Assembly: GCF_030733425.1 (NCBI RefSeq)
Contig: NZ_JASHIZ010000028.1
Coordinates: forward strand, 1-34,990
DNA from: Roseovarius sp. MMSF_3350
GTDB lineage: Bacteria > Pseudomonadota > Alphaproteobacteria > Rhodobacterales > Rhodobacteraceae
Length of the DNA: 34,990 nt
Reading direction: 5' to 3'
Made by a program: the position numbers and the translations under genes. Positions 10,519 to 18,508 of the stretch are shown in pieces. Under the pieces are notes generated by a model that was not told where the DNA came from, ran no database searches, and saw only the letters and a list, made by a program, of their open reading frames with translations. Every line of letters begins with the position of its first letter. Position 1 is the first letter of the stretch.

Positions 10519-11159
10519 GCCTGATCTTTCATCATGTCCTGCGCCCGCGCCAGATCTTCGGGCGTGTTCACGTTGAAGAACGGATCGCCGGGGATGTCAA
10601 ACAGCGCCTCGCGGCCGCCATGCTTTTCGGTCCAGAGGACGACCTTTCGCAGGCCGTCTTGCAAGGCGGCGCGCAGGTCGTCGCGCAGGGCCACGGGCCA
10701 GAGGCCGAAAGTGGGGTGGCGGATGAGGCCGGAGCGGGACATGGACTTGGTTTTCTCGTCCGCGCCGCGCGGGGTGGCGGCGAGGACCAAGGGGTGGGGC
10801 ATGTCCTTTGCCGTCTCGGCGAGGTGGGCGACGAGAGCCTTGGGGAAAAATGGCGTGTCTGCTGCGACGGTGGCGATGGTCTCCGCGCCTTGGGTCGCGG
10901 CCCAATCCAGACCGGCCAGCACACCCACGAGAGGCCCCGGAAAATCCGGCAGGGGGTCGGGCAGGACGGGTAGGCCGAGATTCGCGAAGCGTTCCGGATC
11001 GCCGTTGGCGTTCAGGGCCATGCCGGAAACCTGCGGACCGAGGCGGGCGATGACCTGATCGAGGATCGTGCCGTCGCCCAAGGGCAAAAGGCCCTTGTCG
11101 CCGCCGCCCATCCGGGTGGCGAGGCCACCTGCGAGGATCACGCCCAAGGGTTTGCTCAT
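10515..11159 (-). CDS. mobA: Molybdenum cofactor guanylyltransferase MobA
   Basis: Transfers GMP from GTP to Mo-molybdopterin to make the MGD cofactor. The 214-residue protein has the nucleotidyltransferase loop VILAGGLATRMGGGDKGLLPLG near residues 8-29 (split motif AGG, RMGG, DKGLLPLG), the PLVGVLAGLDWA segment, and the VAADTPFFP metal-binding motif. The C-terminus has FFNVNTPEDLARA. It overlaps fdhD and mobB by 4 nt each. Confidence 0.95.
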   Translation of the reverse strand: MSKPLGVILAGGLATRMGGGDKGLLPLGDGTILDQVIARLGPQVSGMALNANGDPERFANLGLPVLPDPLPDFPGPLVGVLAGLDWAATQGAETIATVAADTPFFPKALVAHLAETAKDMPHPLVLAATPRGADEKTKSMSRSGLIRHPTFGLWPVALRDDLRAALQDGLRKVVLWTEKHGGREALFDIPGDPFFNVNTPEDLARAQDMMKDQA

Positions 11160-12040
11160 GCGTCGGCGCTTTTGCGGCGGTGTTTCTTGTCCTCATCGGG
11201 GATCGAGGCCGGGTCTGCATCGCGTACCAGACGTTCCTCGCCCGCAAGGCAGACGAACCGGCGGCCACGCATCCGGCCGATGAGGGTGAGACCGACCTCG
11301 CGGGCGATCTCGACCCCCCAGGCGGTGAAGCCGGAGCGGGAGGCGAGGGCTGGGATGCCCATGAGCGCGGTCTTGATGACCATTTCCGATGTCAGCCGCC
11401 CGGTGGTGTAGAGCAGCTTGTCGTCGGGAGAGACACCTTCGGACAGCATCCAGCCGGCGATCTTGTCGACGGCGTTGTGGCGGCCGACATCCTCCATGTA
11501 GACCAGCGGACGGTCACCCTGGCAGAGGACGGTGCCGTGGATCGCTCCGGCCTCGAGATAGAGCGACGGCGTGCGGTTGATCGTCGCCGACAGCGCGTAG
11601 AGGTCCGAGGTCTTGACCCGCAGGTCGGGCAGGGTCGTGTCCTCCAGCCCCTCCATCATGTCGCCGAAGACGGTGCCCACGGCACAGCCGGAGGTGCGGG
11701 TCTTTTTCTTGAGCTTTTCCTCGTAGGTGGTTTCGCCATCGGTGCGCACCACGACGGTTTCGAGATCCTCGTCATAGTCGACGCCCTTTACCGTCTCGCC
11801 GTCCTTGAGCATCCCCTGGTTCCGCAGGAAGCCGAGAGCGAGATAGTCGGGATAGTCGCCGATGGTCATGGCCGTGACGATCTCCTGCCCGTTGAGGAAG
11901 ATGGTCAGCGGGCGCTCCTCGACCACCGCGATGCTGGTGGGAGTGCCGTCATGGTCCACCCCGTCCACGGTCCGCGTCAGGCGCGGCGCCTTGGGGTCGG
12001 GGGCGATGATGTACGCGTTCAGATTGTCGGTCTTCGCCAA
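11156..12040 (-). CDS. fdhD: Formate dehydrogenase accessory sulfurtransferase FdhD
   Basis: FdhD receives sulfur from a cysteine desulfurase and passes it to the molybdenum cofactor of formate dehydrogenase, and it also binds the MGD cofactor. Conserved stretches are RPLTIFLNGQEIVTAM, DYLALGFLRNQGML, TSGCAVGTVFGD (a reduced version of the Cys-loop), EDVGRHNAVDKIAGW and TTGRLTSEMVIKTALMGI. The frame stays open to a GTG at 12070, but that codon has no ribosome site. The TTG at 12040 is preceded by GGGGGG seven bases upstream, so I use it (294 residues). It heads the Mo-cofactor operon. No formate dehydrogenase structural gene is in the window. Confidence 0.92.
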   Translation of the reverse strand: MAKTDNLNAYIIAPDPKAPRLTRTVDGVDHDGTPTSIAVVEERPLTIFLNGQEIVTAMTIGDYPDYLALGFLRNQGMLKDGETVKGVDYDEDLETVVVRTDGETTYEEKLKKKTRTSGCAVGTVFGDMMEGLEDTTLPDLRVKTSDLYALSATINRTPSLYLEAGAIHGTVLCQGDRPLVYMEDVGRHNAVDKIAGWMLSEGVSPDDKLLYTTGRLTSEMVIKTALMGIPALASRSGFTAWGVEIAREVGLTLIGRMRGRRFVCLAGEERLVRDADPASIPDEDKKHRRKSADA

Positions 12041-12101
12041 TTGCGATCCCCCCAATTGCAGGATAGGCACTTTTGTACAGATGCTAACTTAGGGCGTCGG
12101 G

Positions 12102-12815
12102 ATGACAACGGAAACCGACAAGTCGATTTTCTTCAAAGGGGTACGCGATGCGGCCCCCTTTGTTTTGGTCGTGTCGCCCTTTGCCACGCTCTTTGGCGTG
12201 GTCGCGACCGAGGCCGGGCTGAACGTGCTGGAGGCGCTGACCTTTTCCTTTGCGGTGATCGCCGGGGCGGCTCAGTTCACGGCACTGCAGCTGATGGTGG
12301 ATCAGGCGCCGGTGATCCTGGTGCTGGCCTCGGCGTTGGCGGTGAACCTGCGGATGGCGATGTATTCCGCCGCGCTGACGCCGTACCTGGGCGGGGCGCC
12401 GCTGTGGCACCGGGCGCTGGCGGCGTATTTTATCGTCGACCAGAGCTATGCGCTCGCCTCGATCCGTTATGAACAGAACCGGCAATGGAGCCTGCGCCAG
12501 AAGCTGATCTATTTCTGGGGGACGGTCGTGCCCGTCTGTCCGTTCTGGTACCTGTTCACGGTGGTCGGTGCCGTTCTGGGCACGTCGATTCCCGAGTGGA
12601 TGGCGCTGGATTTCGCGGTGCCGATCACGTTCATCGCGCTGATCATGCCGATGTTGCGGACGCGGGCGCATCTGGCCGCGGCGCTGGTGTCGGTGGTGGG
12701 AGCGTTGGTCTTTGCCTTTCTGCCCTATAACCTTGGCCTGTTCGTGGCGGGGATCCTGGCGATGATGACAGGCGCCGAGATCGAGCGGCGGACGCAGCCG
12801 GAGGGGGGCGCGTGA
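12102..12815 (+). CDS. azlC: AzlC family branched-chain amino acid exporter, large subunit
   Basis: Inner-membrane protein of 237 residues with about seven hydrophobic segments. The family hallmark is the N-terminal FFKGVRDAAPFVLVVSPFATLFGVVA and FSFAVIAGAAQFTALQLM. AzlC with AzlD forms the LIV-E type exporter of branched-chain amino acids; the substrate here is inferred from the family. Its stop overlaps the azlD start by 4 nt. It is divergent from fdhD with only about 60 nt between them. Confidence 0.92.
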   Translation: MTTETDKSIFFKGVRDAAPFVLVVSPFATLFGVVATEAGLNVLEALTFSFAVIAGAAQFTALQLMVDQAPVILVLASALAVNLRMAMYSAALTPYLGGAPLWHRALAAYFIVDQSYALASIRYEQNRQWSLRQKLIYFWGTVVPVCPFWYLFTVVGAVLGTSIPEWMALDFAVPITFIALIMPMLRTRAHLAAALVSVVGALVFAFLPYNLGLFVAGILAMMTGAEIERRTQPEGGA

Positions 12816-13138
12816 TGGACAGCGTAACCATCTGGACCGTGATCATCCTGCTGGGGCTGGGCAGTTATGCGCTGCGTTTTTTCTTTATCGGGATCGTGGG
12901 GGACAGGCCGATGCCGCCCTGGCTTTTGCGGCACCTGCGCTATACCGCGGTCGCGATCCTGCCCGGGCTGGTGGCACCGCTGGTCCTGTGGCCCGCGGCG
13001 ACGGAGGGAGAGATGGACCCCGCGCGACTGACAGCGGCGGCGGTGACTGTCGTGGTGGGCGGATGGACGCGGAACATCATCGCGGCGATCCTTGCGGGCG
13101 GCGCCGCCCTTTACTTGATGCTGTACCTGGTGGGGTGA
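12812..13138 (+). CDS. azlD: AzlD family amino acid exporter, small subunit
   Basis: Membrane protein of 108 residues with three to four predicted helices and the AzlD signature LLGLGSYALRFFFI near the N-terminus, followed by PPWLLRHLRYTAVAILPGLV. It partners AzlC. ATGA overlap with azlC shows translational coupling. It converges on the small cytochrome oxidase gene at 13234. Confidence 0.92.
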   Translation: MMDSVTIWTVIILLGLGSYALRFFFIGIVGDRPMPPWLLRHLRYTAVAILPGLVAPLVLWPAATEGEMDPARLTAAAVTVVVGGWTRNIIAAILAGGAALYLMLYLVG

Positions 13139-13171
13139 CGCGGCGGACGAGGGCCGGGGCATTGCTGCAAA

Positions 13172-13203
13172 GCAAAACGCCCCCTCGGTTTCCCGGGGGG
13201 CGT
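13172..13203 (-). terminator. Rho-independent terminator for the cox subunit IV gene
   Basis: Stem arms ACGCCCCC (13177-13184) and GGGGGCGT (13196-13203) with an 11-nt loop. On the minus strand the stem is followed by TTTTGCTTTGC. It lies about 30 nt downstream of the stop of the minus-strand gene at 13234. It may also terminate azlCD from the other side, although the plus-strand T run is weak. Confidence 0.75.
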
Positions 13204-13233
13204 CGGATTTCTGTCGGTTGGCCGATGCGCGGC

Positions 13234-13371
13234 CTAGATGTTGATCATCGCCAGCAGGATAAGAAAGATGATGGAGCCGGCCGCGACGTAGGCCGACGCC
13301 TTCAGAAAGCCCTCGAAGGTCTTTTCCTGAACCCTGATATCCATTTCACCGTGCTTGTGTTCGTTGGCCAT
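13234..13371 (-). CDS. aa3-type cytochrome c oxidase subunit IV (45 residues)
   Basis: A very small protein: the N-terminus MANEHKHGEMDIRVQEKTF is followed by the amphipathic FEGFLKASAYV and one membrane helix (AAGSIIFLILLAMINI). This matches the bacterial aa3 oxidase subunit IV family known from Rhodobacter and Paracoccus, in which the HGxMDIxxQEKTFxGF pattern is characteristic. It packs against subunit I of the terminal oxidase, and its exact role is unclear. GAGG stands 9-13 nt before the ATG. It has its own terminator. The other cox genes are not in the window, so this is an orphan location for a subunit. Confidence 0.9.
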   Translation of the reverse strand: MANEHKHGEMDIRVQEKTFEGFLKASAYVAAGSIIFLILLAMINI

Positions 13372-13455
13372 GATCCCGATCCTCGTGTGCGGTTGTCACT
13401 GTTCGCGTCTGGATAACGGATTCCGATCCGGCTGTCACGGCCCGGAACGTCGCAG

Positions 13456-13911
13456 TCAGGCTGACGTTTCCAGGTCCTGCGCCAGGCGGAACCCGATGCG
13501 CACCGGCTCGGCGGTCTCGGGCGGTTTGGGCAGGGCGCGGAGCATGACGCCAAGCTGGCTGACATGCTGGATGAGCTGGGTCTTGGCGCCCGACGGATCG
13601 GAGCCGTAGAAGGTGACGATGTCGGGGTCGAAATAGCCCATGCCCTCGATTCGCAGGGTGCCGGGGCCGCCGCCGGCGAAGCCCATGGCGACCTCGTGTT
13701 CGTTATCGAGCGTCTTCTCGAAATTCTGGATATAGAGAATCAGCCGCTCGTAGGCCCATTTCGCGGGGCTTTTTTCGGCCAGGGCCTGTTTGTCGGCCAG
13801 TTTCTCGGGCACTTCGGTGCAGGGGGTGTCGGGATCGGCGTGCACCTCGTGACAGCGGGCGAGGACCGCGCCCTCGATCCGTTCGGCGGTGGTGTCGATC
13901 TTTTCATCCAT
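13456..13911 (-). CDS. Conserved protein of unknown function (possibly DUF6173)
   Basis: Soluble 151-residue protein with no signal peptide. The central part (KWAYERLILYIQNFEKTLDNEHEVAMGFAGGG) is followed by a beta-rich stretch with GTLRIEGMGYFDPDIVTFYG and a QLIQHVSQLGVMLRALPK helix. I think it belongs to the family called DUF6173, but that is memory, not a search. It starts 6 nt after the stop of the metallo-hydrolase gene and so is the third member of an acyl-CoA dehydrogenase operon. No catalytic motif is visible. Confidence 0.8.
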   Translation of the reverse strand: MDEKIDTTAERIEGAVLARCHEVHADPDTPCTEVPEKLADKQALAEKSPAKWAYERLILYIQNFEKTLDNEHEVAMGFAGGGPGTLRIEGMGYFDPDIVTFYGSDPSGAKTQLIQHVSQLGVMLRALPKPPETAEPVRIGFRLAQDLETSA

Positions 13912-13917
13912 GCCGGT

Positions 13918-14958
13918 CTAGTCCTTCGTCTGCCAGAGCCACGCGCCATCGTCGCTGAGGGTGCGCGTGATGCGGCCAGCCTGATGCAGGTGGTTGAGAT
14001 GTGCAACCGCTTCGACCAGGGCAAGCCCGTAGGTGCCGCCGTCGATCTTGCGCTTGAAGAGCGGGGGGAAGCATTGGGCGGCGGTGCGGGGCGTGGCGAG
14101 GTGCTTTTCCAGCCGCTTGAGCGCGCCGTGGTGATTTTCGGCCAGTTGGCGCATTCGGGTGGGCAGCCCGGTGAAGGGCAGCTTGTGACCCGACAGGACC
14201 AGCTGATCGGGGCGGGCGAGGGCCGAGAGACGCTCGCAACTTTCCAGCCATTCGCCGATGGGATCGGCCTCGGGCTCGGTCGGATAGACGCCGATATTGG
14301 GGCTGATGGACGAGATGATCTGGTCGCCCGCGATCACAAGCGCGTCGTCGCGCGACCAGAGCGTGAGGTGCTCGGGTGCGTGGCCGTAGCCCACATGGAT
14401 ATCCCAGGCGCGGCCGCCGGCGGTGAGCGTGCCGCCCTGTTGCAGGCGGGTGTAGCCCACCGGGATCGGCGCGCAGGTGTCGGCAAAATTGAAGGGGCGG
14501 TCGTTCTTGCGGGCCTCGAAGATGTCCGTGTCCATGCCCGCGCGGCGCCAGTATTCGAGCGCCTGCGGTGTGGGGCGATCCTCGACGTCGAGGATCAGCA
14601 TCCGGGCCATCAGGTAGGCGGTGCGGGTCATCAGGAGTTCCGCGCCGAAGCGGTCCATCAGCCAGCCCGCCATGCCGATATGGTCGGGGTGGTGGTGGGT
14701 GAGGATCACGCGGGAGACCGGCTTGCCTTGCAGCGGCCCGGCCAGCACGTCCTGCCAAAGCGCGATGGAGCGTTTGGTGCGCACGCCGGTGTCGACGATG
14801 GTCCAGCTGTCGCCCTCGTCCAGCGCGTAGATGTTGACGTGATCCAGCGCCATGGGCAGGGGCAGGCGGATCCACAGGATGCCGGGCGCGACCTCGACGG
14901 CCGCACCATGCTCGGGCGCTTCGTCCCAGGGGGTGGTGATCTTGCTTCCGTCGGCCAT
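13918..14958 (-). CDS. MBL-fold metallo-hydrolase
   Basis: Metallo-beta-lactamase superfamily hydrolase of 346 residues. The dinuclear zinc site is THHHPDHIGMAGW (H88, H90, D92, H93), with further ligands in VGYGHAPEHLTLW (His), VIAGDQI (Asp) and LVLSGHKLPF (His). A C-terminal helical domain follows, as in LACTB2-like thioesterase/hydrolases. The start at 14958 shares one base with the acyl-CoA dehydrogenase stop (TGATG), so translation is coupled. The linkage suggests hydrolysis of an acyl-thioester or a related intermediate, which is inference. The frame continues upstream without a start of its own that fits. Confidence 0.88.
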   Translation of the reverse strand: MADGSKITTPWDEAPEHGAAVEVAPGILWIRLPLPMALDHVNIYALDEGDSWTIVDTGVRTKRSIALWQDVLAGPLQGKPVSRVILTHHHPDHIGMAGWLMDRFGAELLMTRTAYLMARMLILDVEDRPTPQALEYWRRAGMDTDIFEARKNDRPFNFADTCAPIPVGYTRLQQGGTLTAGGRAWDIHVGYGHAPEHLTLWSRDDALVIAGDQIISSISPNIGVYPTEPEADPIGEWLESCERLSALARPDQLVLSGHKLPFTGLPTRMRQLAENHHGALKRLEKHLATPRTAAQCFPPLFKRKIDGGTYGLALVEAVAHLNHLHQAGRITRTLSDDGAWLWQTKD

Positions 14959-16673
14959 CAGGCGGCGAAGTCTTCTGGTGCAAGCGCGTAGAGGTCGTCG
15001 GCCCCGGCGGTGGCGTGGGCGATATGGGCCTGCGCCTCGGGCAGGATGCGGGTGATGTAGAACCGCGCGAGACGTTTGCGGGTGCCATCGGTGTCGTGCA
15101 TCGCGGCCAGCAGGTGCGCGTGGCCACCAAGGACGCGCGCGAAGGCCCGCAGGAAGGGCACAGCCCCGGCGAAACGGTTGTTCATGTCGTTCTGGGCGAC
15201 CATCCACTCCGTCGCCTCGCGCAGGGATTCGGTGGCCTGCCAGACCGGCTCGGCCAGCTCGGGATGCTTGGCGCGGGCGGCTTCGGCGGTGCTTTCGATC
15301 TCGTCGAGGATGGCATAGGCGGCCTCGCCCCCGTCCATCAGCTTGCGGCCCACGAGGTCCATCGCCTGGATGCCGTTGGTGCCTTCGTAGATGGCCGTCA
15401 CACGGACGTCGCGCAGGTATTGGGCGGCGCCGGTTTCCTCGATGAAGCCCATGCCGCCGTGCAGTTGGATGCCCATGTTGGCAACGGATATGCCGGTGTA
15501 GGTGCCGAACGCCTTGGCGATGGGCGTCAGGAACGCGGCGCGCGCGGCCCAGTCGGGCGCTGCGGTGGCGGTTTCCATGTCGATGGCGGCGGCGCAGGTG
15601 AGCGCGATGGCGCGGGCGGCGAAAGTCTCGGCCTTCATCGTGGCCAGCATCCGGCGCACGTTGGCGTGGTCGATGATGGTGCCGGTGCCGTTCTCTATCG
15701 TGCTGCGGCCCTGCTTGCGCTCCTGGGCGTAGGCCAGCGCGTGTTGATAGGCACCTTCGGCCACGCCGACACCCTGCGTGCCGACACCGAGGCGGGCGTT
15801 GTTCATCATGGTGAACATGGCGCGCATCCCATCATGTTCCTCGCCCACCAGCCAGCCGGTGGCACCGTCATACTGCATTACCGCGGTGGGGCTGCCATGC
15901 AGGCCCATCTTGTGTTCGAGGCTGACGACCTTGAGATCGTTGGCGCGGCCCGGTTCGCCGTTCTCGTCGGGGATGAATTTCGGCACGAGAAACAGGCTGA
16001 TGCCCTTGGTGCCCGGCTTGGCATCGGGCAGGCGGGCCAGCACGAGGTGGCAGACATTGGGGGTGAAATCGTTGTCGCCCCAGCTGATATAGATCTTCTG
16101 GCCGGTGATGGCGTAGGTGCCATCACCGTTGGGCACGGCCCTGGTGGTGAGCGCGCCCACGTCGCTGCCGGCCTGAGCCTCGGTCAGGTTCATGGTGCCG
16201 GTCCATTCGCCGCTGACAAGCTTGGGCAGGTAGGTCTGCTTGAGCGCGTCGCTGGCGTGGTGTTCCAGCGCCTCGATCTGACCCTGGGTCATCAGGGGGC
16301 TGAGTTGCAGGGACAGGCAGGCGGCGGACATCATGTCGTTCACGGCTGTGGTGACCACCATGGGCAGGCCCATGCCGCCATGCTCGGGGTCGGCGGCGAT
16401 GGCGACCCAGCCGCCCTCGGCAATGGCCTTGTAGCCTTCGGCATAGCCGGGGCTGGTGCGCACGACGCCGTTTTCCAGCCGGGCTGGGTGCAGGTCGCCG
16501 GGGCGTTGCAGGGGGGCCAGAACCTCTTCGCACAGCTTGCCGGCTTCGGACAGGATCGCGGCGGTCACGTCCGGCGTCGCCTCGGCAAAGCGGTCGGTGG
16601 CTCTTACGCGATCAAGGCCGACCACGTGATCGAACAGGAACTGGAAATCCTCGACAGGGGCGCGGTAGGGCAT
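14958..16673 (-). CDS. Acyl-CoA dehydrogenase, DmdC-like family
   Basis: FAD-dependent acyl-CoA dehydrogenase of 571 residues. This is longer than the 380-residue short-chain enzymes and fits the AidB/DmdC-type branch with an extra N-terminal helix and a C-terminal domain. Features are the N-terminal MPYRAPVEDFQFLFDHVVG, the FAD loop MNLTEAQAGSDVGALTT, YISWGDNDF, and the catalytic-loop AIYEGTNGIQAMDLVGRKL. The ATG at 16673 has GGGAGA upstream; the in-frame codon at 16703 has none. Roseobacters hold several paralogues of this family, of which DmdC oxidises 3-methylmercaptopropionyl-CoA in DMSP demethylation. The usual DmdD neighbour is absent, so the substrate is open. It leads an operon with the metallo-hydrolase and the 151-residue protein. 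Confidence 0.88.
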   Translation of the reverse strand: MPYRAPVEDFQFLFDHVVGLDRVRATDRFAEATPDVTAAILSEAGKLCEEVLAPLQRPGDLHPARLENGVVRTSPGYAEGYKAIAEGGWVAIAADPEHGGMGLPMVVTTAVNDMMSAACLSLQLSPLMTQGQIEALEHHASDALKQTYLPKLVSGEWTGTMNLTEAQAGSDVGALTTRAVPNGDGTYAITGQKIYISWGDNDFTPNVCHLVLARLPDAKPGTKGISLFLVPKFIPDENGEPGRANDLKVVSLEHKMGLHGSPTAVMQYDGATGWLVGEEHDGMRAMFTMMNNARLGVGTQGVGVAEGAYQHALAYAQERKQGRSTIENGTGTIIDHANVRRMLATMKAETFAARAIALTCAAAIDMETATAAPDWAARAAFLTPIAKAFGTYTGISVANMGIQLHGGMGFIEETGAAQYLRDVRVTAIYEGTNGIQAMDLVGRKLMDGGEAAYAILDEIESTAEAARAKHPELAEPVWQATESLREATEWMVAQNDMNNRFAGAVPFLRAFARVLGGHAHLLAAMHDTDGTRKRLARFYITRILPEAQAHIAHATAGADDLYALAPEDFAA

Positions 16674-16806
16674 CGGTATCTCCCAAATGGCGATGGGCGG
16701 CACGGCTTGGCATCCGGCACGCGCATCTGTAACTGTGTCGTGGGTCTTGGGGCAACTCTATTGCAAAGGCCCGATACGGCAATCAGAACGCGGCGTCAGA
16801 CCGGCC

Positions 16807-17763
16807 ATGACACTTGAGACACGACACCTGGCCGCGGATGCGGGCGGCTACGCGCAGGCGGCGGGGGTCTGGCGTGACGGCGGGCTTGTCGCCTTTCCGA
16901 CCGAGACGGTCTACGGCCTTGGCGCCGATGCGCGGAACGACCGGGCGGTGGCGCGGATCTTCGAGGCCAAGGGACGGCCCCGGTTCAATCCGCTGATCGT
17001 GCACGTCCCGGACGCGGAGGCCGCGAAGGCGCTGGTGGACTGGTCGGATGCGGCGGAAATCCTCGGCTCGGCCTTCTGGCCCGGTGCGCTGACGCTGGTG
17101 TTGCCGATCAAGGATGACGCCGGGCTGTCTCCGTTGGTCACGGCGGAGTTGCCGACGCTGGCGGTTCGGGTGCCGGCACACCCGGTGGCGCAAGCGCTGC
17201 TAAGAGCGTTCGGCGGGCCGGTGGCGGCGCCCTCGGCCAACCCCTCGGGGCGGATCAGCCCGACCGAGGCGGCGCATGTGGCGGCGGGCCTGTCGGGCCG
17301 GATTGAGGCGATCGTCGAGGGCGGGGCCTGCGAGGTGGGGCTGGAATCGACGATCCTGGGGCTGGAGGGGGCACCGACCCTGCTGCGGCCCGGAGGTATT
17401 CCGGCAGAGGCGATCGAGGCCGCTCTGGGCGCGCCGCTGGGGCGGCATGACGCGGGCGGAACGCTGACCGCGCCGGGGCAAATGGTGTCGCATTACGCGC
17501 CCGGGGCGGCGGTCAGGCTGAACGCGACGGTGGCCGACGAGGGCGAACTGTTCCTGGGGTTCGGGCCGATGGACTGCGATCTGAACCTGTCGCCCACCGG
17601 CGACCTGGTGGAGGCTGCGGCGAACCTCTTTGCTGCGCTTCACCGGCTGGATGCGAAGGGCGCGGCGGGCATTGCCGTGGCGCCGATACCCGAGACCGGG
17701 CTGGGCCGGGCGATCAACGACCGTCTGCGCCGCGCGGCGGCCCCGCGCGACGTGATCACTTGA
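16807..17763 (+). CDS. L-threonylcarbamoyladenylate synthase (Sua5/TsaC)
   Basis: Makes threonylcarbamoyl-AMP from threonine, bicarbonate and ATP for the universal tRNA t6A37 modification. The YrdC domain is seen in FPTETVYGLGADARND, KGRPRFNPLIVHV, and APSANPSGRISPTEAAHV. The 318-residue length and the C-terminal PGQMVSHYAPGA linker show the long Sua5 form with its extra domain, not the short TsaC. The start is set by homology at the ATG at 16807; upstream in-frame codons lie in the divergent promoter region. It ends 13 nt from the convergent IalB-like gene. Confidence 0.94.
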   Translation: MTLETRHLAADAGGYAQAAGVWRDGGLVAFPTETVYGLGADARNDRAVARIFEAKGRPRFNPLIVHVPDAEAAKALVDWSDAAEILGSAFWPGALTLVLPIKDDAGLSPLVTAELPTLAVRVPAHPVAQALLRAFGGPVAAPSANPSGRISPTEAAHVAAGLSGRIEAIVEGGACEVGLESTILGLEGAPTLLRPGGIPAEAIEAALGAPLGRHDAGGTLTAPGQMVSHYAPGAAVRLNATVADEGELFLGFGPMDCDLNLSPTGDLVEAAANLFAALHRLDAKGAAGIAVAPIPETGLGRAINDRLRRAAAPRDVIT

Positions 17764-17776
17764 ACGGCTGAAAGAG

Positions 17777-18304
17777 TTACTGGCAGCGCTTTTCGGCTTC
17801 TTCCAGGGCGGCGGTGTAGCCCAGAAGCGAGAACGTGTCCTTGGTGACCGTGCCGCGCCCGGACCGCGCGGTCAGCACTGCATCGGCGCCACGCTTCATC
17901 GCCGCGATGATCTTGGCATCGTCGGCGGCACTTGCCGGCCAGGCCCACTCGCCCTCGGTGAACATCTCGAACTCGGTGCCGCCGATATTGACGTTCACTG
18001 TCGAGCCGCCCGCGAAGGGGTAACCGCCGGTAAAGGTGATCTGGCCCTGCACCCCGGCCCCGGGGCGGAAAAAGGTCATCAGCAGGATGTCGCCACGGCG
18101 CACGGCGACAACGCGCCCATCCTTTGTGTTCACCGTTTCGGTGGGTGAACTGACGGCCCAGCACTCTTTCGGGTCGGCGTCTTCAAAGACGCTCCAGGCG
18201 GTTTTCGCGGCGACCTGGTTGGTGCTCTCTTCTTGTGCGGTTGCGGTCGTCGCGCCCATGGCCAGAAGGGCCGCGGCGGCGCCGAATGCTTTCAATGATC
18301 CCAT
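17777..18304 (-). CDS. Invasion-associated locus B (IalB) family exported protein
   Basis: Secreted or periplasmic protein of 175 residues: signal peptide (AFGAAAALLAMGATTATAQE, cleavage near residue 24), then WSVFEDADPKECWAVSSPTE, a cysteine-containing beta-sandwich start typical of IalB-like proteins, and a final Cys near the C-terminus (EKRCQ), probably disulfide-bonded to the first. The ATG at 18304 has GGAGG 8 nt upstream; the frame continues far upstream but without this signal. IalB in Bartonella promotes erythrocyte entry. In free-living Rhodobacteraceae the function is unknown, and the family name should not be read as virulence. Confidence 0.85.
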   Translation of the reverse strand: MGSLKAFGAAAALLAMGATTATAQEESTNQVAAKTAWSVFEDADPKECWAVSSPTETVNTKDGRVVAVRRGDILLMTFFRPGAGVQGQITFTGGYPFAGGSTVNVNIGGTEFEMFTEGEWAWPASAADDAKIIAAMKRGADAVLTARSGRGTVTKDTFSLLGYTAALEEAEKRCQ

Positions 18305-18373
18305 TTGTCCAGCCTCCAAGCTGTCCTTTAGCCTCAATCGTCCCTGGCCGCACCCATTCCCTGGTGGAATTTT

Positions 18374-18385
18374 CTGCACGTGCAG
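18374..18385. promoter_or_regulatory. 12-bp perfect palindrome in a divergent promoter region
   Basis: CTGCACGTGCAG is a perfect palindrome lying between the divergent IalB-like and asparaginase genes, 70 nt and 123 nt from their starts. The position suits an operator for either gene. No -35/-10 pair could be assigned with confidence, so this is only a candidate. Confidence 0.3.
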
Positions 18386-18508
18386 CCATTTCATTCTCGA
18401 CATTGCAACACTAGCCTGAAACACGCGAGACATGAAAGGTGCAATTGGCGAATTTTCGCCGCAGGAATGACGCGCCGAGACGACCTGCCTGACGACCGGA
18501 GACCCCAA

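Noticed and set aside
15015..16817. 600-codon open frame antisense to the acyl-CoA dehydrogenase
   Set aside because: Rich in G, H, A, D without motifs; a GC-skew shadow of the acyl-CoA dehydrogenase gene.
17777..18304. Reading the IalB-like gene as a virulence factor
   Set aside because: The family is widespread in free-living Alphaproteobacteria; the name comes from Bartonella and nothing else here suggests host invasion.
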